Shown in pieces: positions 1 to 10,069 of a DNA stretch of 64,000 nucleotides. Source of the DNA: Verrucomicrobiales bacterium. Its GTDB lineage: Bacteria > Verrucomicrobiota > Verrucomicrobiia > Verrucomicrobiales > DEV007. The position numbers and the translations under genes are program-made. The notes below the pieces were generated by a model. That model was not told the origin of the DNA. It did not search any database and saw nothing but the letters and a program-made list of their open reading frames with translations. The stretch is taken from assembly GCA_028033615.1 (NCBI GenBank), contig JAOFDG010000002.1, positions 1 to 64,000 on the forward strand, in the 5' to 3' direction. Every line of letters starts with the position of its first letter. Within the stretch, counting starts at the first letter, position 1.

Positions 1-1294
1 AAAGAAAGAACCTTGGAATTATTCGACCATTTGATGCCAATAAAATAGAAGAAAAATGTTCAATATAACTATCTTTAAAATGATCAATTAGTGTTGATTT
101 TTTTCTATCGTACCAAGTTTTAAATGTATTACTTTGTTTTTTTTCTGTAAGGCAACATTCATTTATCAGTTCATGTAATTCAGAATCTCTTAACTCACTA
201 CAAGAATTAATCTCCTGTTCAATCTTAGTGAAAGTTGAGATAATTTTTTCCGAGCTTTCATTGATACTATCAGATAACAGTTCAAACGTTTCCCTTAACT
301 TTCTATTAATTATGAATGTCGCTATTGGGATGTTCATTAATTTTTCAAAAAACTCCCTAAGCATATTATTTGTTTTTTCAAATTCTTGTAAGTCATCATA
401 TAAACACTCGGAGAGCTCATGAACTATTTCATCAGATGACAACTCTATAAGCTTTTCAATCATCTCAATATCTTCTGCCATTGAATTATCAATGCGGGAA
501 GAATCTTCAACAAACTTAGCAATCCTCTCCGTTGCGCTAGCAAGGTTGTTTTCTGCTCTGCTTAGTTTTTTACATAAAGAAATTTTTTTCTTTATGGTAT
601 CATTGATCCATTGGACAAGTACTGACAAACCCTCATTACTAGCATTTGAATTCTGGTAATATTTTGATATAGGAACCAAAAAAATCGGAACCTCATAACC
701 TAATGCATTTTTCGATGAAGCGCTGATGTATTTGGTAAAAGCCAGGTTTTCTTCATCAGTACGAAGATCTGAATGAGTTAAAACTCCTGCAAATGGTCTC
801 CTTGCAATTACTTCTAAGTCACTTATAAAATCATAAATTTCTATACTCCAAGGATCAATCGCAGGAACAATTAAAAATACAATATCTGCAACTAAATAAG
901 CCCTCTTAATCTTGTCCGAATACTCTTCAAATTGTTTAACAGAATATTCAATAAAATTGATTCTCTTTAAGATGGGCTCTGGTAAATAGCACTCTGCGAA
1001 ATCATCATCTTGAAATATTTTAGAAGTTTCGCCAAATTTCCAAATCTTCGGGCCAACCACACCTTTATCAAAGGCTGAAAAATTTCCTTCAAAAAAATTA
1101 TTAATGAAAGATGACTTCCCACTAGCATCGTCTCCAAATATTAAAATTGTAATTGGACGCGAAAGAGAATGAGCAGAGGAAATTAGTCCCCCTAAGTCAT
1201 GCTCTGGGACATTAAGATATCGCCCAGCTTGCCTAAAATTTATTAATAAATCTCGTAATCCATTATGTGAGGAAAACAAGTCATCTACCCGCAT
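1..1294 (-). CDS. Dynamin-like/P-loop GTPase, C-terminus truncated by the window edge
   Basis: Not in ORF track. Manual reverse-strand translation from ATG at 1294 (MRVDDLFSSHNGLRDLLINFRQAGRYLNVPEHDLGGLISSAHSLSRPITILIFGDDASGKSSFINNFFEGN...) is open through the part checked. Walker A GDDASGKS and a G4-like THSD motif are present. Likely helical C-terminal region. Confidence 0.75.
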   Translation of the reverse strand, partial: MRVDDLFSSHNGLRDLLINFRQAGRYLNVPEHDLGGLISSAHSLSRPITILIFGDDASGKSSFINNFFEGNFSAFDKGVVGPKIWKFGETSKIFQDDDFAECYLPEPILKRINFIEYSVKQFEEYSDKIKRAYLVADIVFLIVPAIDPWSIEIYDFISDLEVIARRPFAGVLTHSDLRTDEENLAFTKYISASSKNALGYEVPIFLVPISKYYQNSNASNEGLSVLVQWINDTIKKKISLCKKLSRAENNLASATERIAKFVEDSSRIDNSMAEDIEMIEKLIELSSDEIVHELSECLYDDLQEFEKTNNMLREFFEKLMNIPIATFIINRKLRETFELLSDSINESSEKIISTFTKIEQEINSCSELRDSELHELINECCLTEKKQSNTFKTWYDRKKSTLIDHFKDSYIEHFSSILLASNGRIIPRFFL

Positions 1295-1398
1295 GATAAA
1301 AGTTTAGCAGTCTCTTAGGTATATGCAAACGACGTGGCTCTTACTAAAGATAAGATTCCGTTTTTCTACTTTTAAAGAAATGATTATTAAAAAATATT

Positions 1399-2265
1399 TT
1401 AACTATTCTTAAAACCGTAAAATTCGCTGGGTTCTTCGGCCTTTACTACTTGTCGCCTTTCAATAGAGATAAGCTGGCTAACTGTGACAAAGCGATAACC
1501 TTTTGAAAGCAAACCATCCAGAGCCCTAGGCATCGCAGCAATTGTAGGACCATGTATGTCGTGTGCCAATATAATTTCACCTGCATCAGTCTCTGATACA
1601 ATTCTATGAGCCACTACTCCAGAACCAGGTCTTTTCCAATCCTCAGGATCTACTGCCCACATGATTGTGCTATAACCAAATTCACGATTAAGCCATACTT
1701 TAACTCGATTATTAATATGACCACCAGGAGGACGAAGGATTCTTGGCTTAATTCCACATGCAGCAACTATAGCTCTCTCGCAACCAAGAACTTCCGCCCT
1801 AGCTTCCTCAATGCTTATGCGACTAAGATATTTGTGATTAACCGTATGATTACCAACCTCATGCCCTTCGGCAACCATTCTTCTTATGATATGAGGGTAA
1901 CGACGTGTATTTGTTCCAACGACAAAAAAAGTGGCCTTAATATTTCTAACTTTAAGAATATCTAATAGCCTCGGAGTATGTACTGGATGGGGGCCATCAT
2001 CAAAAGTCATAGCAACGAATGGTGCTTGTGTTCTTATTCTGGAATAGGTTAGAGATCTTGCTAAGTTAGGATCAACAGGAATTGAAAATTCAGGATTCCT
2101 GAGCATGGGATTTCTTTTTGAATTCCCACTAAAAACGCCACCTTTATTACCATTACCATCCATAAACGCAGTATTGTTTTTCTCCTTATCGCTTGAGGAG
2201 CATCCAATGAATAAAGTAATAGATATAATGAAAAAAAAGAGTCGGGATATTAGTGATCTGGGCAT
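1399..2265 (-). CDS. Polysaccharide deacetylase (NodB homology) family lipoprotein
   Basis: TFDDGPHPVHTPRLLDIL and HEVGNHTVNH motifs, RPPGGH; lipobox-like LFIGC at N-terminus. Confidence 0.9.
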   Translation of the reverse strand: MPRSLISRLFFFIISITLFIGCSSSDKEKNNTAFMDGNGNKGGVFSGNSKRNPMLRNPEFSIPVDPNLARSLTYSRIRTQAPFVAMTFDDGPHPVHTPRLLDILKVRNIKATFFVVGTNTRRYPHIIRRMVAEGHEVGNHTVNHKYLSRISIEEARAEVLGCERAIVAACGIKPRILRPPGGHINNRVKVWLNREFGYSTIMWAVDPEDWKRPGSGVVAHRIVSETDAGEIILAHDIHGPTIAAMPRALDGLLSKGYRFVTVSQLISIERRQVVKAEEPSEFYGFKNS

Positions 2266-2367
2266 AGATAGTTAAGGAACCTTAACTTTAGCATTGCTCT
2301 AATCTAAATCTAGAGATAAACCAAATTTTCTCATAAAAATAACCAATAGTTAAAAAGAATTAAAATT

Positions 2368-3354
2368 TTGAATTTACAATTTACGTTTTCCGTAATGTTT
2401 TCGCTATTTATAATCAATAGCGATTCAGTAGCTTGGCCAAAGAAATTTGATGCCCCACAGGTAAAATATAAGAAAACAAAATTAGAAAGTTATTATAAGT
2501 ACACAACTCAGTCATATACTATTTTTTCTGACCAAATAATACGCGAAGATATTATAGCGAGAATCGCAACTGTGGCTGAATCAGTGAATGTAGCGATGGA
2601 CCTATTTCCAATAACACTTCAGAAGAATATGAAAGATGATAATAAATCGTCTCAGATAATAAGGCTCTATTCTAATAAATCAGAATACCTTAAGTCCGGC
2701 GCTGCAAAAGGAACAGTTGGATATTTTGATGGAAGGTCAAGAGAGGTTAAAATTAATCAAGAATACTTATTAGGAGATGAGAGAAAAAAATTTAGTTTAA
2801 ATCAAAAACACCAATTTCGTGTTTTAGTTCATGAATTAGTTCATCAATCTATGGGAGACCAATTTTATGCACTACCAGTATGGATGAGAGAAGGAATAGC
2901 AGAATATTTCTCAGCCACACACTTCTCTCCTGGACGCTATAACTTTTCAATGGCAACCCAGCATATCAAAGATCAAATTCAATACTTATGTAATCTTGAG
3001 AATAAAGACGAGTTACAAGCCCCAAACTTAAGATTAATAACAATGATGTCTTCAAAGGATTGGGATAAAGATACGATCATGAATAAGGACAGAGCCTACG
3101 CTAAGTATGCTAGCTCTTTATTGCTAAGTCATTACCTAATAGAAATGTCTTCTAGGAACTTTAAAGGTATGCGAATTTTCTTGGATGAGTCATTAAAAAA
3201 TTATCATAACATCCAAATGAAGAAAAATAAAAAACCTCGAATTAATCAATCAATACTTTGGGGAGATAAGAATTTATCTAAAATAGAATTTCAAATCTAT
3301 CAATATTGGAAATCAAAAGGACTTATAATAAAATTTATAGGTAAGAGTAATTAA
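2368..3354 (+). CDS. Secreted metallopeptidase-like protein (peptidase MA-type HExxH)
   Basis: TTG start; N-terminal hydrophobic segment; VLVHELVHQSMGDQF...VWMREGIAEYFS zinc-peptidase-like motif. Confidence 0.65.
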   Translation: MNLQFTFSVMFSLFIINSDSVAWPKKFDAPQVKYKKTKLESYYKYTTQSYTIFSDQIIREDIIARIATVAESVNVAMDLFPITLQKNMKDDNKSSQIIRLYSNKSEYLKSGAAKGTVGYFDGRSREVKINQEYLLGDERKKFSLNQKHQFRVLVHELVHQSMGDQFYALPVWMREGIAEYFSATHFSPGRYNFSMATQHIKDQIQYLCNLENKDELQAPNLRLITMMSSKDWDKDTIMNKDRAYAKYASSLLLSHYLIEMSSRNFKGMRIFLDESLKNYHNIQMKKNKKPRINQSILWGDKNLSKIEFQIYQYWKSKGLIIKFIGKSN

Positions 3355-3364
3355 AACTGAGGAT

Positions 3365-4384
3365 CTACTTTTTTGGCTCCTCGGGTTTATCTTCCTGTTT
3401 CGGAACTTGCCAACCCAAGTTGACATAAATTCCAGGAACAGCACTCTTGAGTTTATCTACGCCTGCTTGAGTTACACCTGTTTGCCACACATATAGTTTT
3501 TTTAGTTTCTTAAGGTTTTCAAGATTCTGTAAACCTTCATCAGTTACTTTGGTCCCATAAAGATTGAGATATTCCAAATTCTCAAGCTTACCAATTTCCT
3601 GTAGAGTCTTATCTGAAATTACAGTATTCTCTAGGTGTAATTTGGTAAGCTTCGATAACTGCCCTAAATCAGCAGCAGCCTGATCAGTAATCCCACTCCG
3701 TGAGAGATCAAGCCATGTAAGGTGATCCTTAACAGGAACCAGTAATTTGACTTGTGCATCATTAAAGCTCTTAGCAACATTTATTACATTGGCAGATAAG
3801 TATTTCGTATCTTGAGCCAACTGCATAACCAGAATCCCAGCTTTTCCAATCGCAGTTATGTCGGCACCATTCGCAGGCTGAGGTGGTTCAGGTAAGTTAA
3901 AAGCCTTCTTAATTTCTCTGGGAGGAGAATAGTCAATTGCGGCAATCATAATACCAATATCCTCAGGAACATTGACTTCGGAAATTTTCTTGTCATAGTT
4001 CGCTCCTTCGGCAATCCACCAACTTAACATTTTCTTATGTTCCTCAGAAAGACGCTTCTTACCATCTGGGGGCATTACTTCTTCATCATCTATTGGAAGC
4101 ATAATCCTCTCAATCATCATGCTTTCATCAATATCGCCAGCCACAACGCTTTCGCTTTTCTTTATTTCTTCTGGATTATGTAAACGAATCTTCCCTTTGG
4201 CTTTTGAAGAGCCGTGACATGTTGTGCAATTGGAGGAGAGTATTGGTTTTATTATATGCTCATAAATCTTATCTTTTTCTGGGTCGAGTTTCCTCTTCTC
4301 TGCAGCAAAAGTCGCGCTTGATAAAAAGAATAATAAAGACATTGAAAAGGCCAATGATTGGGAGATTAAATTTTGTAGCAGCAT
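3365..4384 (-). CDS. Secreted cytochrome c (planctomycete-type) domain plus leucine-rich repeat protein
   Basis: Signal peptide; single CxxCH (NCTTCHGSSKAKGKIRLH); C-terminal LRRs (LTKLHLENTVISDKTLQEIGKLENLEYLNLYGTKVTDEGLQNL). Confidence 0.85.
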   Translation of the reverse strand: MLLQNLISQSLAFSMSLLFFLSSATFAAEKRKLDPEKDKIYEHIIKPILSSNCTTCHGSSKAKGKIRLHNPEEIKKSESVVAGDIDESMMIERIMLPIDDEEVMPPDGKKRLSEEHKKMLSWWIAEGANYDKKISEVNVPEDIGIMIAAIDYSPPREIKKAFNLPEPPQPANGADITAIGKAGILVMQLAQDTKYLSANVINVAKSFNDAQVKLLVPVKDHLTWLDLSRSGITDQAAADLGQLSKLTKLHLENTVISDKTLQEIGKLENLEYLNLYGTKVTDEGLQNLENLKKLKKLYVWQTGVTQAGVDKLKSAVPGIYVNLGWQVPKQEDKPEEPKK

Positions 4385-4523
4385 AAAAGATTTCTATTTA
4401 GCGGTTTACTTCCTTAAACTTTGGAAAATTACTTTAAAAGTAAATTAATTTTGTGTGCGTCTCATAAATAAGTCAATTACACAAAATAAGGTTTTAAGAA
4501 AAACTAAGAACATAATAGTTTGA

Positions 4524-5975
4524 CTATAAAATTTTATTGCGTAGCAAATCTCCTATAATTTTAGGATTTGCTTTACCCTTGCTTAATTTCATTACCTGAC
4601 CAGTAAGCCAATTGATGAGCTTATCATTACCGGCTTTAATCTCTGCAACCTTTTCCGGGTTTTTACATATGACCTCATCAACCATAGACTCAATTTCACT
4701 CGAATCCGCAGGTTCAAAACCAAGATCCTTGATTACATTTTCGGGGTCTTTTTGAGAATTTTCAAATATAACAGAGAAAACTTCCTTCGCCTGATTGTTG
4801 GAAATCTTCCCAGATTCTATTTCATTGACTAAAAATGCTAACTTTGAAGGGCTCACAGGACATTGGCTGATTTTCAGATCATGCTCATTCAAGACTGCTA
4901 GAACATTATTAATGACCCAATTAGCAATCTTCTTTTTGAAATCTGAATGTTTGGCAGACTCCTCGAAGTATTCAGCCAAGTGTTTATCACTTGATAAGAC
5001 ACTCGCGTCATACTCACCTAAGGAAAATTCATCTATGAATCTTTTTGTTTTCTGATGCGGTAATTCAGGCACCAGCTTTTTGGCTTTTTCAAGAATCTCC
5101 GAAGTGTGCACAGGTAAGAGGTCTGGATCTGGAAAGTATCTATAGTCATGAGCATCTTCTTTAGTTCTCATGAGCTGAGTTTTCCCAAGGTCATCATCCC
5201 ACCTTCGAGTAGACTGAATTAATTCACCTCCGTTATCAGAAACTTTTATTTGCCTATCAATTTCATAATGTAACGCACGTCTTACTGCGCTGACTGAATT
5301 CATGTTTTTTAATTCAATTTTAACGCCGAGCTCTTCTTGATCTGGAGGCCTAATAGAAACATTAACATCACATCGCATCTGACCTTTTTCCATATCAGCA
5401 TCCGAAAGGTCACCATAAATTAATATTTGCCTAAGTGAATTTAAATAAGCAAACGCTTCTTCTGGGGAATCAATTTCAGGCTCACTAACAATTTCCATTA
5501 GTGGAGTTCCGGCACGATTGAAATCAATAGTAGTACCACTTTCGGCATGAGTACTTTTTGCAACATCTTCCTCCAAATGAATTCTTGTCAAACCAACTAC
5601 CTTATCAAGATTAATGATATCTTTCTGAAAATCCTTTGGATAGCAATGGTTATAAAGAGACACACCTCCACCCATACATAGAGGAAGATCAAATTGGCTA
5701 ATCTGATAATTTTTTGGCATGTCAGGATAAAAATAATTTTTTCTATCCCACTTACTAACTGGAGGAGTTTCACACCCCAACATTAAACCAGCAAGAATCG
5801 TTCGCTCAATAGCTCCGCCATTTAATACGGGCAAAGCACCAGGTAATCCAAGACAAGTAGGGCATGTGTTTTCATTAGGTTCTGCTCCATATTCTACGGG
5901 GCATGGACAAAACATTTTACTTTCAGTTTTCAACTGAACGTGTACTTCAAGGCCTATTGTTGTGATGTAATTCAA
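4524..5975 (-). CDS. gatB: Asp-tRNA(Asn)/Glu-tRNA(Gln) amidotransferase subunit B
   Basis: Full-length similarity to the GatB family: TIGLEVHVQLKTESKMFCPCPVEYGAEPNENTCPTCLGLPGALPVLN. Confidence 0.97.
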   Translation of the reverse strand: MNYITTIGLEVHVQLKTESKMFCPCPVEYGAEPNENTCPTCLGLPGALPVLNGGAIERTILAGLMLGCETPPVSKWDRKNYFYPDMPKNYQISQFDLPLCMGGGVSLYNHCYPKDFQKDIINLDKVVGLTRIHLEEDVAKSTHAESGTTIDFNRAGTPLMEIVSEPEIDSPEEAFAYLNSLRQILIYGDLSDADMEKGQMRCDVNVSIRPPDQEELGVKIELKNMNSVSAVRRALHYEIDRQIKVSDNGGELIQSTRRWDDDLGKTQLMRTKEDAHDYRYFPDPDLLPVHTSEILEKAKKLVPELPHQKTKRFIDEFSLGEYDASVLSSDKHLAEYFEESAKHSDFKKKIANWVINNVLAVLNEHDLKISQCPVSPSKLAFLVNEIESGKISNNQAKEVFSVIFENSQKDPENVIKDLGFEPADSSEIESMVDEVICKNPEKVAEIKAGNDKLINWLTGQVMKLSKGKANPKIIGDLLRNKIL

Positions 5976-6001
5976 TTCAAAAAATAGTTGTATGTTATTT
6001 A

Positions 6002-6901
6002 TTATTGATCAAGACGAATTCGACTCTCTCTTCTAACTAGGACACCTTCCTGGTTATCGTAAATAGATTCATCAATAATCTTTTCAACTGCCAACCCATC
6101 AAGCAACTTATTAACTTCCGGATCCGATGCAATGATTTGCATTTTTGGATGATTTATCAATCCCACATGATCTCCTTTTTCTATGAGCTCTGAAACTTCT
6201 GGGTCATTCACTAGATCTTTCAAGCCTTTAGTCCTCAAAACCCGAGATACTTTTGGCTTTTTGGATAATTTTTCACCTGCAGAGTCATCTTTTAAAGTAA
6301 CAAGCAAATTCGATATTGCCCCTTTAGCACGAGCAGAAAGAGGGTCAATTTTACCAATAATATGACCTAAATGGTCTCTCTCTAATGCATAATTCCATCT
6401 TGCCCAAAAAGGTCTAGCTTCATTACTTGTACCAGGTTGCGCAGAAATTCCTGATTCAGTGTAATCTACAGAGAGTAAAGTTCCTGCAGTCCAAAGAGCG
6501 ATGCCTAAAACTAAAATTAATGCACTTGCTGGAACTAAGCTTAACACCATGCCAACTGGACCTCGAAGGAATGGTTTTTTTTCTTTTTTTGTGAAGGGAC
6601 TAATAATAAAAGCCCCAACAAGCAAACGTAAAAATAAATAGACGCAAAAAGAAGCAGTAATAGTGATTGAAAAAACCCATAAGGGTGAAGGCTCATCGAT
6701 TACATGAGAAAGGATGCTCGGCAGTTGGGGATACAAAATGAAACCACAATAAGCACCTACAAACATACAACCCAAACCAAAGAACATTCCAATGACCCCT
6801 CTTAAAAAAGCTATCAATCCTATAAGTAAGGCTAAAGAAATAGATAATATTGTAAAATTAACAGGGAATGGAAGAGCTCCATTAAAAAGGTCGGATTCCA
6901 T
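6002..6901 (-). CDS. CvpA-like membrane protein
   Basis: Four predicted TM segments at N-terminus with CvpA-like pattern (LIAFLRGVIGMFFGLGCMFVGAYCGF). Confidence 0.55.
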   Translation of the reverse strand: MESDLFNGALPFPVNFTILSISLALLIGLIAFLRGVIGMFFGLGCMFVGAYCGFILYPQLPSILSHVIDEPSPLWVFSITITASFCVYLFLRLLVGAFIISPFTKKEKKPFLRGPVGMVLSLVPASALILVLGIALWTAGTLLSVDYTESGISAQPGTSNEARPFWARWNYALERDHLGHIIGKIDPLSARAKGAISNLLVTLKDDSAGEKLSKKPKVSRVLRTKGLKDLVNDPEVSELIEKGDHVGLINHPKMQIIASDPEVNKLLDGLAVEKIIDESIYDNQEGVLVRRESRIRLDQ

Positions 6902-6933
6902 ATGTTAATTTATTAATTAAATGCCAGTTCAAC

Positions 6934-8022
6934 TTATTTGTTGCATTGCGCTTTGTGCCTCATGGCATGATCACAAATAACAAGTAATGCCATTGACTCA
7001 ACCATCGGAACCGCACGAGGAAGAACACATGGGTCATGACGACCTCTTCCTTTAAGTTGAGTATCTTCACCGGAGTTACTAACCGTTTGCTGCTCAGTCA
7101 TTATGGTTGCAGTAGGTTTGAATGCCACACGAAAGACTATATTCTCTCCATTAGAGATACCTCCTTGTACTCCACCAGAGCGATTGGTTTTTGTTCTTAC
7201 TCTGTCACCATCCATATAGAATGAATCATTATGGTCTTTACCCGTCATCTCAATTCCTTTAAATCCAGAACCAATTTCAAAGCCTTTCGTGGCAGGAAGA
7301 CTCATCATTGCTTTTGCTAAGTCAGCTTCTAGTTTATCAAAAACCGGGTCGCCAAGTCCAGTTGGAACCCCTTTCAAAACGCATTCAACAATGCCTCCCA
7401 ATGAATTACCCTCAGACCTTGCGACTTTTATTAGGCTGATCATTTCCTCAGCAGCCTTATGATCTCCACATCTGACAATGTTTGATTCAACGTCTTCACG
7501 ACTTAAATTTTCCAAATCAACATCAGCTTGAATATTTTGTACTGCTGAAACATGAGCTACTACCTCAAATGACTTACTGAATTGCTCCTTAATGACCTTT
7601 AAGGCTATTGCGCCAGACGCGACACGACCAATTGTTTCTCTAGCTGAAGATCTTCCTCCACCTTGCCAGTTCCTAATACCGTACTTGGATTGATAAGTAA
7701 AATCAGCATGCGAAGGTCGAAATTTCTCTGCCATTTCAGAATAAGCCTCTGGCCTCGCATCTTTATTACGGACTAAAACACATATGGGCGTACCTAGAGT
7801 TTTACCTTCGAATGTTCCAGAAAGTATCTCACATTCATCACTCTCATCTCTAGGAGTTACTATTTCACTTTGCCCTGGCCTCCTCCTATCGAGTTCCTGT
7901 TGAATGTCAGATTCAGAGATTTCTATACCAGGAGGGCAACCATCGATGACAACTCCAACCCCTCCACCATGAGATTCACCAAATGTTGTGATTCTAAAGT
8001 TATGACCAAAAGTGTTAGGCAT
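6934..8022 (-). CDS. aroC: Chorismate synthase
   Basis: [55 protein letters not shown]. Confidence 0.97.
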   Translation of the reverse strand: MPNTFGHNFRITTFGESHGGGVGVVIDGCPPGIEISESDIQQELDRRRPGQSEIVTPRDESDECEILSGTFEGKTLGTPICVLVRNKDARPEAYSEMAEKFRPSHADFTYQSKYGIRNWQGGGRSSARETIGRVASGAIALKVIKEQFSKSFEVVAHVSAVQNIQADVDLENLSREDVESNIVRCGDHKAAEEMISLIKVARSEGNSLGGIVECVLKGVPTGLGDPVFDKLEADLAKAMMSLPATKGFEIGSGFKGIEMTGKDHNDSFYMDGDRVRTKTNRSGGVQGGISNGENIVFRVAFKPTATIMTEQQTVSNSGEDTQLKGRGRHDPCVLPRAVPMVESMALLVICDHAMRHKAQCNK

Positions 8023-8114
8023 TTGATAATAAAATAGCTCACTAAGCTATGCTTTCCAAATAATTACTGCTATATAGGTTCACATTCTTATGATTTTAAC
8101 TATGAATAGAAATT

Positions 8115-8846
8115 ATGATTAATTTTTTTTTACTCACTGCCTTATTATCAATAATTAGCGAAACCAAACCCAAAGTGAGTCCTGTTGCCACTTTCTCTAT
8201 AATTGCAAGAGATCCTGACACAGGTGAAATCGGAGTCGCCGTACAAAGCAGAATAGTTGCAGTCGGTGCGGTTGTACCATGGGCACAGGCTGAAGTCGGG
8301 GCCGTCGCTACACAATCTTTTGCCAATGTAAATTACGGTTTGGAAGGTCTAAAATTGTTAAAGACAGGAAAAAAGCCAAAAGAAGTGGTCGAATTGCTTG
8401 TAGAAAAAGATGAAAAGAAACATTTCAGACAAGTCGGCGTATTGTCAGCAGACGGTCAATCATTTCATTACACAGGAAAAAACTGCATAGATTGGGCCGG
8501 CGGCATCACTAAAAAGGACTATAGCGTTCAAGGAAATATTTTAGAAAGCGGTGATGTCCTGAAGGCCATGTCTGAGAAATTTGAAACTAGTTACGGCAAG
8601 GGGCCACTCGGAGAAAGGTTAATATTGGCACTAAAAGCAGGACAAGAAGCAGGTGGAGATAAAAGAGGCCAGCAATCGGCTGCGCTGCTCATAGTGAGAA
8701 AAGGTTGGGGCTATGGTGGGAATAATGACAAATTTAGAGACTTGAGAGTAGATGAACACTCAAATCCTATCGATGAGCTACAGCGTGTTTATCTGAAGCA
8801 CAGTGAACTGTTTCCTAGACCCAAAAAGTATGTCATTAAAAAATAA
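8115..8846 (+). CDS. DUF1028 family protein, probably secreted (Ntn-hydrolase-like)
   Basis: TFSIIARDPDTGEIGVAVQSRIVAVGAVVPWAQAEVGAVATQSFANVNYG is characteristic of DUF1028; N-terminal hydrophobic leader. Confidence 0.85.
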   Translation: MINFFLLTALLSIISETKPKVSPVATFSIIARDPDTGEIGVAVQSRIVAVGAVVPWAQAEVGAVATQSFANVNYGLEGLKLLKTGKKPKEVVELLVEKDEKKHFRQVGVLSADGQSFHYTGKNCIDWAGGITKKDYSVQGNILESGDVLKAMSEKFETSYGKGPLGERLILALKAGQEAGGDKRGQQSAALLIVRKGWGYGGNNDKFRDLRVDEHSNPIDELQRVYLKHSELFPRPKKYVIKK

Positions 8847-9552
8847 AACTGCACTTATTACAGGAGCTTCTAGCGGAATAGGTAAAGCATGCGCTTACGC
8901 CCTTAAGGAAGAAGGAATACGGCTAATCTTAACCGGAAGAAATAAGATTAAATTACAGGAATTGGCTAAAAAAATGGACGCCTCATTTATAGTAGCTGAT
9001 CTACAGGATGACTCTGAAGTGGAAAAATTATTTAACGAAGCTGGAACGTCAATTGATATACTTGTTAATAACGCAGGAATTGCGCCGAGCGCTTCCATAA
9101 TAGATGGAGATATTAGTTCATTTAAAGATCTATTGGAAGTCAATGTATTAGCATTAACTCATTGCTGCCAACTGGCATTGAAAAAATTCGATTCCATCTC
9201 AGGTGGGCAGATTGTTAATATTTCAAGTATGTCTGGACACAGGGTTCCTCCGAGCGGGGGGTTTTATGCCGCCACAAAGTTTGCGGTTAGAGCTGTTACT
9301 GAAGCACTAAGGTTTGAGTTAAAGGCTCAAAATAATAAAACAAGAGTAACTATGATTTCACCAGGTTTTGTGGACACCCCTCTTTTAGAAAAATACTTTG
9401 CAAGTGATCAGGAAAAACTGAAAAAACTACGACTAGAGTTAAAAATGCTAGACCCTAACGATATTGCTGAGACTCTAAAATTTATACTAAAAACTCCAAA
9501 CCACGTGGAAATTGGTGACATCTTGTTAAGACCTCAAGATCAAAAAATTTAA
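8830..9552 (+). CDS. SDR family NAD(P)-dependent oxidoreductase
   Basis: TGASSGIGKACA, NNAG, YAATKFA motifs. The track start (8803) is extended; MSLKNKTALITG at 8830 is more plausible. Confidence 0.9.
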   Translation: MSLKNKTALITGASSGIGKACAYALKEEGIRLILTGRNKIKLQELAKKMDASFIVADLQDDSEVEKLFNEAGTSIDILVNNAGIAPSASIIDGDISSFKDLLEVNVLALTHCCQLALKKFDSISGGQIVNISSMSGHRVPPSGGFYAATKFAVRAVTEALRFELKAQNNKTRVTMISPGFVDTPLLEKYFASDQEKLKKLRLELKMLDPNDIAETLKFILKTPNHVEIGDILLRPQDQKI

Positions 9553-9604
9553 AATAAATATCACAAAACAAATCCTAAAATTTGTTGCCGCCGTTTTAAA
9601 ATCA

Positions 9605-10069
9605 ATGCACGTCGCTTCAGAAGAATACAACAACGATTTTACATACAAATTTTCTTTGTGTTCAAATCACTTTAAACCACTAGCTAGAAAGGTACTGTTA
9701 TCGAACGGGTTAACTGATGAATACTTCGATCAAATGACGTCATTATTAATTTGTTTAAATAAAAATGGACCTTTAATATTGAAGGATCTTGTTGAAGAAA
9801 CAGCCCTACCATACCCAACACTAAGCAATTTAATTGATAGAGGCGAAGCTATAAAAGTTATTGAAAGGATTAAGAGTGTAAATGACGGAAGGGCGAGGAC
9901 CATTCAACTAACCAAACATTGCGAACTTGAGATAATGCCCAAAATTCTAAAGGCTAAAGATCAAACAAATGAAGTTTTAACTTCAAACTTAAGCAATGTT
10001 GAGAAAAATGATTTTATAACATTACTTGGCAAAATTACAGATTCCTTAAAAACGAGCACTCAATACTAA
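9605..10069 (+). CDS. MarR-family-like transcriptional regulator
   Basis: Size and wHTH pattern: LILKDLVEETALPYPTLSNLIDRGEAIKVIERIKSVNDGRARTIQLT. Confidence 0.7.
   Translation: MHVASEEYNNDFTYKFSLCSNHFKPLARKVLLSNGLTDEYFDQMTSLLICLNKNGPLILKDLVEETALPYPTLSNLIDRGEAIKVIERIKSVNDGRARTIQLTKHCELEIMPKILKAKDQTNEVLTSNLSNVEKNDFITLLGKITDSLKTSTQY

Noticed and set aside
228-422. 64-aa + strand ORF in the track
   Set aside because: Antisense to the edge-truncated GTPase coding region; no recognisable product.
1606-1965. 119-aa + strand ORF
   Set aside because: Fully antisense to the well-supported polysaccharide deacetylase.
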